Shown one piece after another: positions 34,291 through 42,407 of a stretch of 64,000 nucleotides of DNA (within the stretch, counting starts at the first letter, position 1; each line of letters begins with the position of its first letter). This DNA is from Lachnospiraceae bacterium. GTDB taxonomy: Bacteria > Bacillota > Clostridia > Lachnospirales > Lachnospiraceae. The notes beneath the pieces are model-generated. The model saw only the letters and a list, made by a program, of their open reading frames with translations. It did not search any database and was not told the origin of the DNA. Both the position numbers and the translations under genes were made by a program. Location: positions 1-64,000 of the forward strand of contig JAJQEO010000059.1 in NCBI GenBank assembly GCA_021201665.1. The letters are read 5' to 3'.

Positions 34291-35571
34291 ATGAACAACA
34301 AACATATCTTACATATTACAGCGGTGACGGAAGTGGGACCGGAGGCACAGAAGTGTACAAAAGCGATTCTCGAATATGACCGGCCGATTGCCGCTGATAC
34401 GCCGATGGAAGCATTTTTGGTGGAAGAGCGCACGATTACCGGGATTTCCGTGGATGGGACTGCTGTCACACTGGAGCTTTCATTGGAGGACGCGGCGGCT
34501 TCCACATTCCATCAGGGAAATCCATGGAAGCATACACCTACGACCATCGATACCGCCAGCGTGACTGTCAGTCAGATCAGGCCGATACAGGCGGCGGACG
34601 GAAGCACGATCAATCTGTCGGATGACAGGACGGCAGGCGGAAGTGTGATCGATTTGCCGGATCATGGGACGGAGGACGGAAGCACGATCAACAAGTCGGA
34701 TGACAGGACGGCGGACGAAGGAACGATCAGCACGATCAATCTGCCGGATGACAGAGTGACAGACAGAAATGATCAGGTGCGCAATCTGGTTGTGGATGAT
34801 TTTATCCAGGGAGAATTTGAGGGCCTCGCGTACAATCTTTTTATACCGAAGGACTGTGTACCGGGAGAAACCTATCCTCTGGTGCAGTTTATCCACGATG
34901 CGGGACCATGCGGACCGGATCCCCGCCTGACGCTGACACAGGGTGTGGGTGCGGTTGTCTGGGCAAGACCCGGGGAACAGGCAAAAAGAAAGTGCTTTGT
35001 CCTGGCACCGCAGTTTGACGGGCCTCCGATCGTGGACGACGACTGGAATGTCGACCCTCGCCTGGAGACGGCAAAACGCCTGCTGGACTGGGTGTGTGAC
35101 AATTATCCGGTCGACCGCGGACGGCTCTATACGACCGGCCAGTCGATGGGCTGTATGTCTTCTATTGTGCTGAATGTGCGCTATCCGGATCTTTTCGCAG
35201 CCTCCTATCTGGTGGCCGGCCAGTGGGATGAGCGGCAGATTCAGGGGCTGGAGAAGCAGAAGCTCTGGATGATCAACTCCATGGGCGATGCAAAAGCGTT
35301 TCCGGGCATGAATCAGATGGCCTGCGAGATGGAATCGAACGGCGCAGTGGTTGCCCGGAAAATGATCAGCGCGAAAGCGACGCAGGAAGAGCTTTCCGAG
35401 ACGGCCCGGATGCTGATTGCGACAGGGGCAAATGTTATTTACACTCCGTTTCGGATTGACTCCGTAGCCGACGGATGGCACAGCCGGGGCGGAGCGCATC
35501 ACACGGGGACGTGGAAGGTGGCCTACGAGATCGAGGCGATCCGGGAATGGTTATTTACAAACAGGAAATAG
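34291..35571 (+). CDS. PHB-depolymerase-like esterase with repeat linker
   Basis: 426 residues, no signal peptide. Residues 1-100 are an N-terminal beta domain (EVGPEAQKCTKAILEYDRPI, VEERTI). Residues ~105-165 form a degenerate repeat linker (SDDRTAGGS, PDHGTEDGS, SDDRTADEG, PDDRVTDRN). Residues ~170-426 are an alpha/beta hydrolase like the feruloyl/PHB-type esterases: TYPLVQFIHDAG (oxyanion), GQSMGCMSS (Ser285), VAGQWDER and GAHHTGTW (His). Paralog at 56539-57993 with the same layout. Likely a cytosolic carboxyl-ester hydrolase for phenolic or acyl esters; substrate unknown. Confidence 0.82.
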   Translation: MNNKHILHITAVTEVGPEAQKCTKAILEYDRPIAADTPMEAFLVEERTITGISVDGTAVTLELSLEDAAASTFHQGNPWKHTPTTIDTASVTVSQIRPIQAADGSTINLSDDRTAGGSVIDLPDHGTEDGSTINKSDDRTADEGTISTINLPDDRVTDRNDQVRNLVVDDFIQGEFEGLAYNLFIPKDCVPGETYPLVQFIHDAGPCGPDPRLTLTQGVGAVVWARPGEQAKRKCFVLAPQFDGPPIVDDDWNVDPRLETAKRLLDWVCDNYPVDRGRLYTTGQSMGCMSSIVLNVRYPDLFAASYLVAGQWDERQIQGLEKQKLWMINSMGDAKAFPGMNQMACEMESNGAVVARKMISAKATQEELSETARMLIATGANVIYTPFRIDSVADGWHSRGGAHHTGTWKVAYEIEAIREWLFTNRK

Positions 35572-35574
35572 GAA

Positions 35575-35606
35575 AGAAGGGCAGATCTGATATCTGCCCT
35601 TCTTTG
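35575..35606. terminator. Bidirectional terminator
   Basis: AGAAGGGCAG (35575-35584)/CTGCCCTTCT (35594-35603) between the convergent esterase and LysR genes. Confidence 0.8.
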
Positions 35607-35650
35607 CAAATTCAATACAGCAAATTTCTATACAATGCATAGGGAATCAT

Positions 35651-36535
35651 TTACATAAACCGGTTCTCTGCTGTGTACCGGACGAATTCCTTTACAACAG
35701 CGGGGAGCTTTTTCTTCTTGGGATAGACCAGGTACAGGTCGACATGAATGCGCGGCTCCACGGGTACAATTGCGACATTCGGATTGCTCCGGAGCTTATT
35801 TGCCAGCCCCAGCTTTACCAGAGAAATTCTCTTCCCGCGATTGATGGCGGAGTCATCCCTGGTGCCTCTGTCGGAGGACAGCCGGGGAGACAGTCCCGCG
35901 CTGCAAAGCGCTTCCCGTTCAAGCTGGTTCATGGAGGAGCCTTCCTTGTGGCGGAGGAAAAAGGTTTCATCCTTCAGATCGGCCAGATGTACGCAGGGAG
36001 CGGACGCCAGACGGTGAGATGCGGGGAGGGTGACGGAGAGATAATCCTCATGGAACGGAACCATGATGTACTGATCCTCCAGATCGCCCGCGTCATGAAT
36101 AAATGCCGCGTCCAGACGGCCCGACTGGAGCTCTGCCGTAGTATTGTCAAAAGGCTCCATGCTCACGTCAATGACCGCCTCCGGGCAATGCTTTTTGAAG
36201 TCGGCAAGCAGGGAAATGATCCCGTAATAATGCGGGAACCCGCAGACGCCCACCGCGAGCCGGCTCGCGGTATCGCGGCTGATCTGTTCCGCTTTTTTTG
36301 AAAATGCTCTCTCACTTTCCAGAATCACATTCGCGTGAGAAATGTAAGCGAGGCCGTACGGAGTCAGTTCTATTTTTTGCGTGGTTCGTGTAAAAAGCGG
36401 CACCCCCAGCTCCTCCTCCATCTGTTTGATATGCCGGGAAAGGGTGGGAAGCGTAATGCCAAGCTTTTTTGCGGCAGTTGAAAAATTCAGCTGCTCCGCA
36501 AGGGTGAGAAATTCATTCAAATAGATCGTTTTCAT
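35651..36535 (-). CDS. LysR-family regulator 1
   Basis: 294 residues from ATG 36535 (MKTIYLNEFLTLAEQLNFST). Winged HTH: AAKKLGITLPTLSRHIKQME, LFTRTTQKIELTPYG; effector domain starting RLAVGVCGFPHYYGI. Its start lies 23 bases inside the preceding LysR gene (36513-37487), so two LysR regulators are translationally coupled, which is unusual. They sit beside the PhlG-like gene at 37574 and may control it. Confidence 0.9.
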   Translation of the reverse strand: MKTIYLNEFLTLAEQLNFSTAAKKLGITLPTLSRHIKQMEEELGVPLFTRTTQKIELTPYGLAYISHANVILESERAFSKKAEQISRDTASRLAVGVCGFPHYYGIISLLADFKKHCPEAVIDVSMEPFDNTTAELQSGRLDAAFIHDAGDLEDQYIMVPFHEDYLSVTLPASHRLASAPCVHLADLKDETFFLRHKEGSSMNQLEREALCSAGLSPRLSSDRGTRDDSAINRGKRISLVKLGLANKLRSNPNVAIVPVEPRIHVDLYLVYPKKKKLPAVVKEFVRYTAENRFM

Positions 36536-37487
36536 TTTCCGCCGCCTCCGGTCCGTTATAAAAAGTGCCCTCCGCCGGAGGTGTGCTTTCCTGCATTTGC
36601 TTTGTGTAGCGAAGAAAAGCCCGTGCGGGAGCGGAGAGCGTCTCCTCATTTTTGCAGTACAGATTGAGATAGATGGTCGCCGCCGGTTCGAGCGGGACAA
36701 AGGCTACCTGATCCTTATACTCATTTTCCGCGGCGGAATGCGCCGTAGAAAGGGTGACGCCGGCATGACAGGCCGCCAGCTCGATTCGGTTTGAGCTGCC
36801 GCGCATGGTAAAAATAATGTCCGGATCAAACCCGGCCTCGCGGCAGAAGGCGAGAGAAATCTGATGCAGCGCCGTCTCTCTGGGAGGGAAGATAAACTGC
36901 TCGCCGGAAAGCTCGCAGAGCCGGATGACACTTTTGCCTGCAAGCGGATGCGTCAGCGGAAGCACTGCAAACAGACGGCTTCTGGCACAGACAAGGCTTT
37001 CCACGCCGGGCTTTTCCGGCGAAGAGGAGACGCCGAGATCCAGCTCATAGCCCATGGAAAACAAATCCTCGCTGCTAAGCAGGTCAGCCTGGTATTCAAA
37101 CGTGGAAAGATGATACTGGGGATATTTTCTGGAAAACTGCTCCCACAGCTGGTTTACCATCTGGCGAAAGCTCATATGGATGGAGACGGCGATGCGCACC
37201 TCCGTGGCGAGCTCCTTCACCCAGGCGGCCTTCGCCGTCTCATACCTTAAGTCGAGCTCCGCAAACTGCCCGGCGTATTCCAAAAAGAAGCTGCCGAATT
37301 TTGTCAGCACAACCTGATGCCCGGACTGCGTGAAAAGCTTCTGGCCCAGCTCAGTTTCCAGGCTGCGGATATGGTTTGAGAGGGTCGTCTTCGACATATA
37401 GAGAATGTCGCAGGCTTTCTGGTAATTGCCTGTTTCTGAGAGAACGATAAAATCCTCCAGATATTTTACGGCACAGGAATTTAACAA
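36513..37487 (-). CDS. LysR-family regulator 2
   Basis: 324 residues with a TTG start at 37487, supported by AAAGGAG 9 bases upstream; no in-frame ATG precedes a complete HTH. HTH: LEDFIVLSETGNYQKACDIL, YMSKTTLSNHIRSLETELG. Effector domain VRIAVSIHMSFRQMVNQLWE. The C-terminal ~25 residues (PPAEGTFYNGPEAAENENDL) are an acidic extension that overlaps regulator 1. It is 86 bases downstream of the PhlG-like gene, same strand. Confidence 0.88.
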   Translation of the reverse strand: MLNSCAVKYLEDFIVLSETGNYQKACDILYMSKTTLSNHIRSLETELGQKLFTQSGHQVVLTKFGSFFLEYAGQFAELDLRYETAKAAWVKELATEVRIAVSIHMSFRQMVNQLWEQFSRKYPQYHLSTFEYQADLLSSEDLFSMGYELDLGVSSSPEKPGVESLVCARSRLFAVLPLTHPLAGKSVIRLCELSGEQFIFPPRETALHQISLAFCREAGFDPDIIFTMRGSSNRIELAACHAGVTLSTAHSAAENEYKDQVAFVPLEPAATIYLNLYCKNEETLSAPARAFLRYTKQMQESTPPAEGTFYNGPEAAENENDLFE

Positions 37488-37573
37488 GGAAGACGTCTCC
37501 TTTCAAAAATAAAAAGACAGAAAGAACCCACGCGGCGAGCGCAAAGTAAGGCAATTTACACCGCCTCCTATAA

Positions 37574-38413
37574 TCAATCGGCGTCAACCGGCTGGTCGTG
37601 GTATTCCTCATAGAGGTCATCAATGAAGTCCAGCATATGATACCACTCGATGAGCGTGTGATACCAGACCTTCTGCAGATAAGCCTCATCGCAGTGTGTC
37701 CGGGGTTCCCGGATCAGCTTTCCTCCTTTTGCGGGCCTCCAGCCAATCCATTCCACGGAGCGGCGCTCATGGCTGCCGTCCGCGCACGGGCGGATCTGCC
37801 CCAGCGTCAGGTGGGCGCCCGGTTCGTCAAAGGATTCCCAGTCTGAGGTCTCGTTCACGTTGAGTCCGGACGCGCGCAGCTCTTCAATTTTTTCATCCGT
37901 CAGGCCGAATTCACGGAGGTTATAGGAGTGGCGGATTGTGTCATACTTCCGGTCGCCCTCGCCCATATCCAGACTTTCCGTGGTATGGATGCCGTCGGAT
38001 TTATCCGTCCAGTTCACAAAGTAATGATCCCAGTGGTCCGCCGGGTTCCAGATTTTGTAGCGCAGATTCCCATGGCCGAGCACCATGCTTTTTGAATGGA
38101 TATTCAGCCAGTTCATATACCAGAACATTTTTCTGACGTCGATCTCGGCGGGGATTTTCATGTAGGTGGCAATGTACCCGGAGCCGTCCTCAAACATACA
38201 GTACCCATTTTCTACTTTTTCATACTGGCCGCAGGGCTTGAGCCAGTCAATAAAATTCTCCGGCTTTACCGCGTCGGCCGGGTCGATCGGCGGTCCGAAA
38301 ATCTGCTTTTTCAGATCCTCCGGCAGATCCTTCATCGGATAATTGTAATAATATTTTGCCAGCGGCATTGCCTTTTCTTCCGGAAACAGCTCCGGCAGCT
38401 TAGAATAACTCAT
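37574..38413 (-). CDS. Phloretin/diacetylphloroglucinol hydrolase family protein 1
   Basis: 279 residues from ATG 38413 (AAAGGATGG upstream), full family length. The fold of PhlG/phloretin hydrolase cleaves the C-C bond between a phloroglucinol ring and its acyl side chain with a metal bound by two His and two Glu. Candidate ligands kept in both paralogs: His106 (WLNIHSK), Glu146 (TESLDMG), His252 and Glu256 (YHTLIEW, HxxxE). Other marks: GNLRYKIWNPADH, ENGYCM, DWESFDEPGAHL. C-terminus DLYEEYHDQPVDAD. Divergent from the second paralog across a 396-base region. Substrate (phloretin, other C-acylphloroglucinol) is inferred from family. Confidence 0.8.
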   Translation of the reverse strand: MSYSKLPELFPEEKAMPLAKYYYNYPMKDLPEDLKKQIFGPPIDPADAVKPENFIDWLKPCGQYEKVENGYCMFEDGSGYIATYMKIPAEIDVRKMFWYMNWLNIHSKSMVLGHGNLRYKIWNPADHWDHYFVNWTDKSDGIHTTESLDMGEGDRKYDTIRHSYNLREFGLTDEKIEELRASGLNVNETSDWESFDEPGAHLTLGQIRPCADGSHERRSVEWIGWRPAKGGKLIREPRTHCDEAYLQKVWYHTLIEWYHMLDFIDDLYEEYHDQPVDAD

Positions 38414-38809
38414 AATTTACCATCCTTTCTGTAAAGACATTTCTGCTAAAACATATCCGTTTAAACATGCGTCCTGCGGCCATGTCTGCCGCAGGAAACT
38501 TAAAGACGGCATCAGTCGTTTTACTTTTTCGGGGGAATTCGTCCGTTTTCTGATTAATAAGATAAAACAGGAAGAGGAAATCGTCCAACATGAAAAGAAT
38601 ATATGAACCACAGGCTTTTGATTGTGGATCAAGACAGGCTGCTGATTTCAGCAATGACGCCCGTTCCACTATGGAATGTGAGTGAAAATGGAAGGGCAAC
38701 CACAGGAATTTGCCTGTTTCAGAACGAGAAAAAAGTGTTAGATTTATGACGGATTATTCGGTATTATGATATCAGCATCATTATATTTTATCTAAGAAAG
38801 CGTGAGAAT
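38414..38809 (+). other. Divergent control region between the PhlG-like paralogs
   Basis: 396 bases without a gene. Holds the dyad at 38702-38717 shared with 43423-43438. A T/A-rich segment (38755-38790) before the right-hand gene probably contains its -10. Regulation by one of the LysR proteins is likely. Confidence 0.5.
38702..38717 (+). promoter_or_regulatory. Dyad ACAGG-N6-CCTGT, copy 1
   Basis: ACAGGAATTTGCCTGT, identical to the 16 bases at 43423-43438 upstream of LysR regulator 3. It is 92 bases before the second PhlG-like gene. Confidence 0.7.
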
Positions 38810-39649
38810 ATGAGAAATCTGTATTATGATCTGCCGGAGCTTACGCCCGGCGAAAAGGCATTGCCTGTATCAAAGTATTATACCGACTATCCGCTGCACA
38901 CCCCGAATCCGCTGTATGCGCAGCTGCTGGATCAGGGAGCCATGGATCCGGCGGACGCGCTGCCCCTGGATCGCTGGCTGGATCTGCTGCAGCCGGAGGG
39001 CTATGACAAAGTAGAGTACGGCTACTGCATGATGCCTGACGGGACGGGATATATCGCGAATTATTCGGTTCTCTCCGGCAGCATCACTCCCGAAATGCGG
39101 ATGTGGTACGTGAAATGGCTGAACATCCACTCCAAAAACCTTCCGGAGGGCTGCGGAAATATCCGCTACAAGCTGTGGAACCAGGTCGACCATCAGGATC
39201 ATGGGATGATCAACGGAGATTTCAAAAACGGCATTTATACGCTGGAGACGCTGGACATGGGCGGAGGCGAGAAGGCAATCCGTTCCATCCGGCACAATTT
39301 TGATATGCGCGATTATGGCCTGAGCGAGGAACGCTTCCAGAAATTGAGGGAAGCAAATGTAGCGATTACGTCCTGCTGGGAATCCTTTGACTGCCCAGGC
39401 TCACATCTGGTGCTGTCCGTCACGCGCCCCTGTCCACTCGGCGGCACTGAAACGCTCTCGAGAGAGTGGATCGGATACCGCGCGGAGAATGGGAAAATTA
39501 TCCGTGACTATGAGACGCCGGATTTCATGCTCTGCGAGCAGTATCTGCGCAATGTGCAGATCCACAATACGGTAGAGCAGCAGCACCTCGCGACCTTTCT
39601 GCCGGAGCTTTACGCCGAGTACAGCCAGCTTCCGATGGACGCGGACTGA
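38810..39649 (+). CDS. Phloretin/diacetylphloroglucinol hydrolase family protein 2
   Basis: 279 residues, same length and motif order as the paralog at 37574: WLNIHSK (His107), LETLDMGG (Glu146), IHNTVEQ (His252, Glu256), VEYGYCM, GNIRYKLWNQVDH, CWESFDCPGSHL, C-terminus ELYAEYSQLPMDAD. A GHG before RYK in the paralog is GCG here, so that His is not a required ligand. The ribosome site is weak (GCGTGAG). Divergence suggests different acyl side chains (inference). A duplicated 3' end follows directly. Confidence 0.8.
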   Translation: MRNLYYDLPELTPGEKALPVSKYYTDYPLHTPNPLYAQLLDQGAMDPADALPLDRWLDLLQPEGYDKVEYGYCMMPDGTGYIANYSVLSGSITPEMRMWYVKWLNIHSKNLPEGCGNIRYKLWNQVDHQDHGMINGDFKNGIYTLETLDMGGGEKAIRSIRHNFDMRDYGLSEERFQKLREANVAITSCWESFDCPGSHLVLSVTRPCPLGGTETLSREWIGYRAENGKIIRDYETPDFMLCEQYLRNVQIHNTVEQQHLATFLPELYAEYSQLPMDAD

Positions 39650-39708
39650 AGGTGTGGAGCTCTATGAAGAATACCGTCATCTGCCGGTGGACGCGGACTG
39701 AAGGTGTG
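39605..39708 (+). repeat. 52-base tandem duplication of the gene's 3' end
   Basis: Units 39605-39656 and 39657-39708. The second encodes ELYEEYRHLPVDAD plus stop, in the style of the family C-terminus but closer to a third paralog (YEEY as in the copy at 37574). Both units end with GACGCGGACTGAAGGTGTG. Confidence 0.8.
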
Positions 39709-39733
39709 CTGTGTAAACCCTTTTGAAAAAAAC

Positions 39734-39772
39734 AAACACCGCCCATAGAAATAATTCTGTGGACGGTGTTTT
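39734..39772. terminator. Bidirectional terminator
   Basis: AAACACCGCCCA (39734-39745) pairs with TGGACGGTGTTT (39760-39771) with one mismatch; between convergent genes. Confidence 0.75.
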
Positions 39773-39819
39773 ACGATAAAATGAAAGTCAAATTGGCCGG
39801 AAGCTTCCTTTGCGATCTG

Positions 39820-41109
39820 TCAGGACACATCCTGGTACATTTTCATGCAGAGCCGGATCAGACTTTCCCGGAAGTATCCCGGTTTCATGTTTGTATGGGA
39901 GATCCCGGGGAGGTCGGTGTCCGGCAGAAGGAGTGTCTCATCGTCCGCGATGTATCCGGACTGTGCGTACAGGCTCGATTCATGATTCATCACGATCACA
40001 TGGTCGGCAGGAAGCAGATCCCGGATCAGCTTTCCGAACGAGGAGTAAAATTCACCGCTTGCGCCGAACAGCAGGATGTCATTCAGGCGGAGCAGATGCA
40101 GCCGCACCTGGTAGGGCTTCTCCGGCTGCAGCCCGGGAGTTTCGGACCATTCCACCTGACCGGCCAGCGGCAGTGCCGTCCGATCGCAGACGATCGTCCG
40201 GAGGACTTTTTTTACATCCGCAAGGTGCCGGGAGGCGATGGATTCCAGAAGGCCGTAATCGCCGTCCAGAGACCTGGTCACGACGTCTCCGGTATCAGGA
40301 TCGGGGTAGTAGACCTCCAGCATGGAAGACGGGTTGATATCTCCGGCCGCGCCGCTGCTCCAGATGGCGACGCAGTCCTCCTCCTGCTCCAGATGTCGGC
40401 TGACAAATCCGGCGATATCGCCGCTGAGACCGAATTTTCCGTCGCAGAGACGGTTCGTGTGCAGGACGCAGCAGTGTACCGGATAATTGATAAAATACGC
40501 GATCGGGTGGCCGTCCGGCGTCTCAAATTTCAGGGCGGTTATCGTATGGTCGATCGGCCTGGACGGATCTGCCCCGAGCGCAAGGAGCCGGGTGACGGAG
40601 CCGTCCTCGTTTTTACGGTCATACCAGGTATTCCGGTACACATTGATATAGCTCTGCCCTGTGCCGATGCCCATTCTGGCAGGGCGAAGGCGGTCAAGTG
40701 CTGCCGTGACGGCAGATAAAAGCTGACTGATCAGAAAGTCTCCGTATTCATGCGCTGCCTTTTGCACCTGCCGGGGCTTTCGGTCAAGGAAATTAGGACC
40801 TTCATCCGGACGGTGTCCGGTGACCGGCGCCGAGTGTGTGTGAACCGCGACGATGGTTACCAGCTCTTCCGGAATCCCTGTCGCGTCCGTGATGGCTGTC
40901 ATCATGCGTTCCGGATAAGGGATTTTATCCAGCTCCATGGAGATGAGCAACGCGCGCGACGTTCCGTTATCCAGTGCAATGGCACGGCAGTAGATATCAT
41001 CCAGGACGCCGCCGAACCACCGGTTCTGGAGCCCGTGAAGATTCGGAAGGAGCTCTGCCGACGGGGTGATGCAGGTTTTGGCAGCGCCGCACAAAAATAA
41101 GTTTTCCAT
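39820..41109 (-). CDS. Neutral/alkaline ceramidase-like protein
   Basis: 429 residues. Matches the N-terminal catalytic domain layout of neutral ceramidase-like proteins: CGAAKTCITPS, TIVAVHTHSAP (His-x-His zinc site), INYPVHCCVL, SSGAAGDINPS and FGASGEFYSSFG. No signal peptide and no C-terminal Ig-like domain, so it is a short cytosolic variant seen in many bacteria next to catabolic genes. It probably hydrolyses an amide or ester; true ceramide use is doubtful. It lies downstream of the hydrolase at 41245, separated by tandem repeats, same strand. Confidence 0.75.
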   Translation of the reverse strand: MENLFLCGAAKTCITPSAELLPNLHGLQNRWFGGVLDDIYCRAIALDNGTSRALLISMELDKIPYPERMMTAITDATGIPEELVTIVAVHTHSAPVTGHRPDEGPNFLDRKPRQVQKAAHEYGDFLISQLLSAVTAALDRLRPARMGIGTGQSYINVYRNTWYDRKNEDGSVTRLLALGADPSRPIDHTITALKFETPDGHPIAYFINYPVHCCVLHTNRLCDGKFGLSGDIAGFVSRHLEQEEDCVAIWSSGAAGDINPSSMLEVYYPDPDTGDVVTRSLDGDYGLLESIASRHLADVKKVLRTIVCDRTALPLAGQVEWSETPGLQPEKPYQVRLHLLRLNDILLFGASGEFYSSFGKLIRDLLPADHVIVMNHESSLYAQSGYIADDETLLLPDTDLPGISHTNMKPGYFRESLIRLCMKMYQDVS

Positions 41110-41150
41110 ATAAAAATCACCACTTTCTAAAAAGGCTTTACATCTGGCCC

Positions 41151-41265
41151 GGAACCCGTCCGTAAAAGCTTTATGATTATTTCGGAACCCGTTCGTAAAA
41201 AGCTTTACAGCTATTTCAGAACCCGTCCGGAAAAAGCTTTACAGCTATTTCAGAACCCTGTCCAG
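41151..41265 (-). repeat. 33-34-base tandem repeat, four units
   Basis: Units beginning GGAACCCGTCCGTAAAA at 41151, 41184, 41218 and 41252 (last ones AGAACCC). The last unit covers the 3' end of the hydrolase gene (codons for RVLK and stop), so the gene end was duplicated outward. Confidence 0.75.
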
Positions 41266-42216
41266 AAAATCCAGACTGATGGAGGGAGCCGTCTCCTCGT
41301 GCCACCAGACTTTTCCGTGATGCTTTACGCCTGGCATCGGGTGAAACTCTACCTTATCTCCCTGGCCGGCGGCCTGGAGGGCGTTCACAAACGCATACGA
41401 CTGCTCGATCGGAACGACCTGGTCTTCCTCTCCGTGGATAATGCAGAAGTAAGGCACACTGTCATGGACATAATTTGCCGGGGAGGCCAGATGTGCCAGG
41501 TCACGCACAGCGGGGAGCGGAGCACCCAGAAAACAGGATTCCCCGGAGTCGGCCTGGTCGTGGTCGGGAACACCCTTTCCGCTCGCCAGGAAGGCCTTGT
41601 CCATATCCAGAAAATCTCCGCAGGGACCGCACCAGTCGACCACCGCCTGAACGGTCGCGTCATAGTCGGCATTGCCCATGTTCCTGTCCTCAAACGCGGG
41701 GAGATTGGCGGTCACGGCTGCCATTGATACGATCCAGCCGCCGCAGGAAGCACCCCAGAGGGCAATCCGTCCGGCGTCCAGCTGATATTCCTTTGCGTGC
41801 GCCTTGACAAAACGGATCGCGGCCTTCGCGTCGAACAGCATCGCCGGAAAACGTGCCTCACCGCTTTTGCGATATTCCACGTCGACCACGGCATAGCCGC
41901 GGTCCAGGCTTTTCAGGATCGGCTCCAGGCAGTCTTCCTGCTTGCCGCCGACACAGAAACCGCCGCCGTGGAAAAAGAGAATTGCGGGGTATGCTTTTTC
42001 ACCGCTGAGAGTATCAGCAGTTTTCCCGGCATCGGACGTGTCCGCTCTGGAAAATTCTCTGCTGCCGGGCGCAGAGCCGCTGCTGTCTGCATTTTCTGTC
42101 TCATTTGGATACCAGATATCCAGCTTCTGTGAGGGCGAATCCTCACAGTATGGCACATCAAAAATCTTTCTTTTTACCTGTTCCATGATTTCAGGCGAAA
42201 TTCGATGATCATTCAT
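41245..42216 (-). CDS. Alpha/beta hydrolase (HGGG-type acetylesterase)
   Basis: 323 residues from ATG 42216 with CGGAGG upstream. FFHGGGFCVGG (oxyanion HGGG, residues 83-86), WGASCGGW (Ser157 in GxSxG with Cys after it), GEEDQVVPIEQ (Asp) and GVKHHGKVWW (His). BD-FAE/hormone-sensitive-lipase-like esterase, usually acetyl or feruloyl esters. A 30-residue insertion (residues 42-72, Ser/Ala/Asp-rich) near the N-terminus is unusual. Its leader carries the 25-base motif at 42248-42272 also found before the flavoprotein gene at 50303. Confidence 0.85.
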   Translation of the reverse strand: MNDHRISPEIMEQVKRKIFDVPYCEDSPSQKLDIWYPNETENADSSGSAPGSREFSRADTSDAGKTADTLSGEKAYPAILFFHGGGFCVGGKQEDCLEPILKSLDRGYAVVDVEYRKSGEARFPAMLFDAKAAIRFVKAHAKEYQLDAGRIALWGASCGGWIVSMAAVTANLPAFEDRNMGNADYDATVQAVVDWCGPCGDFLDMDKAFLASGKGVPDHDQADSGESCFLGAPLPAVRDLAHLASPANYVHDSVPYFCIIHGEEDQVVPIEQSYAFVNALQAAGQGDKVEFHPMPGVKHHGKVWWHEETAPSISLDFLDRVLK

Positions 42217-42247
42217 TATATTTAACCTCCGGTTTTATTCCGTAATT

Positions 42248-42272
42248 ATAGTAAACGACGTAAGTCGTTTTC
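42248..42272 (-). promoter_or_regulatory. Shared 25-base control motif, copy 1
   Basis: On the minus strand this 25-base block differs from 50257-50281 at only two positions. Its centre ACGACTTACGTCGT is a near-palindrome and its 3' end TTTACTAT resembles a -10. It is 32 bases before the hydrolase start. Confidence 0.75.
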
Positions 42273-42407
42273 ATCATAAGACTTTTTCCCATCATCGTCC
42301 AACAGAATTCCGTGGGTTAAGATACAGGTAAATGGTTGTATGTAAAACAGATCAGTAACCTGGAAACAGGATGCCATATCACGGATAAAAACGGTTTCAG
42401 CAAATCA

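Noticed and set aside
34480-35502. Long antisense frame over the esterase
   Set aside because: Same reason: a shadow of the esterase coding strand with repeat-derived sequence.
39820-41109. True ceramidase acting on sphingolipids
   Set aside because: Family match is fair, but it lacks a signal peptide and the C-terminal domain, and sits among aromatic/ester catabolism genes.
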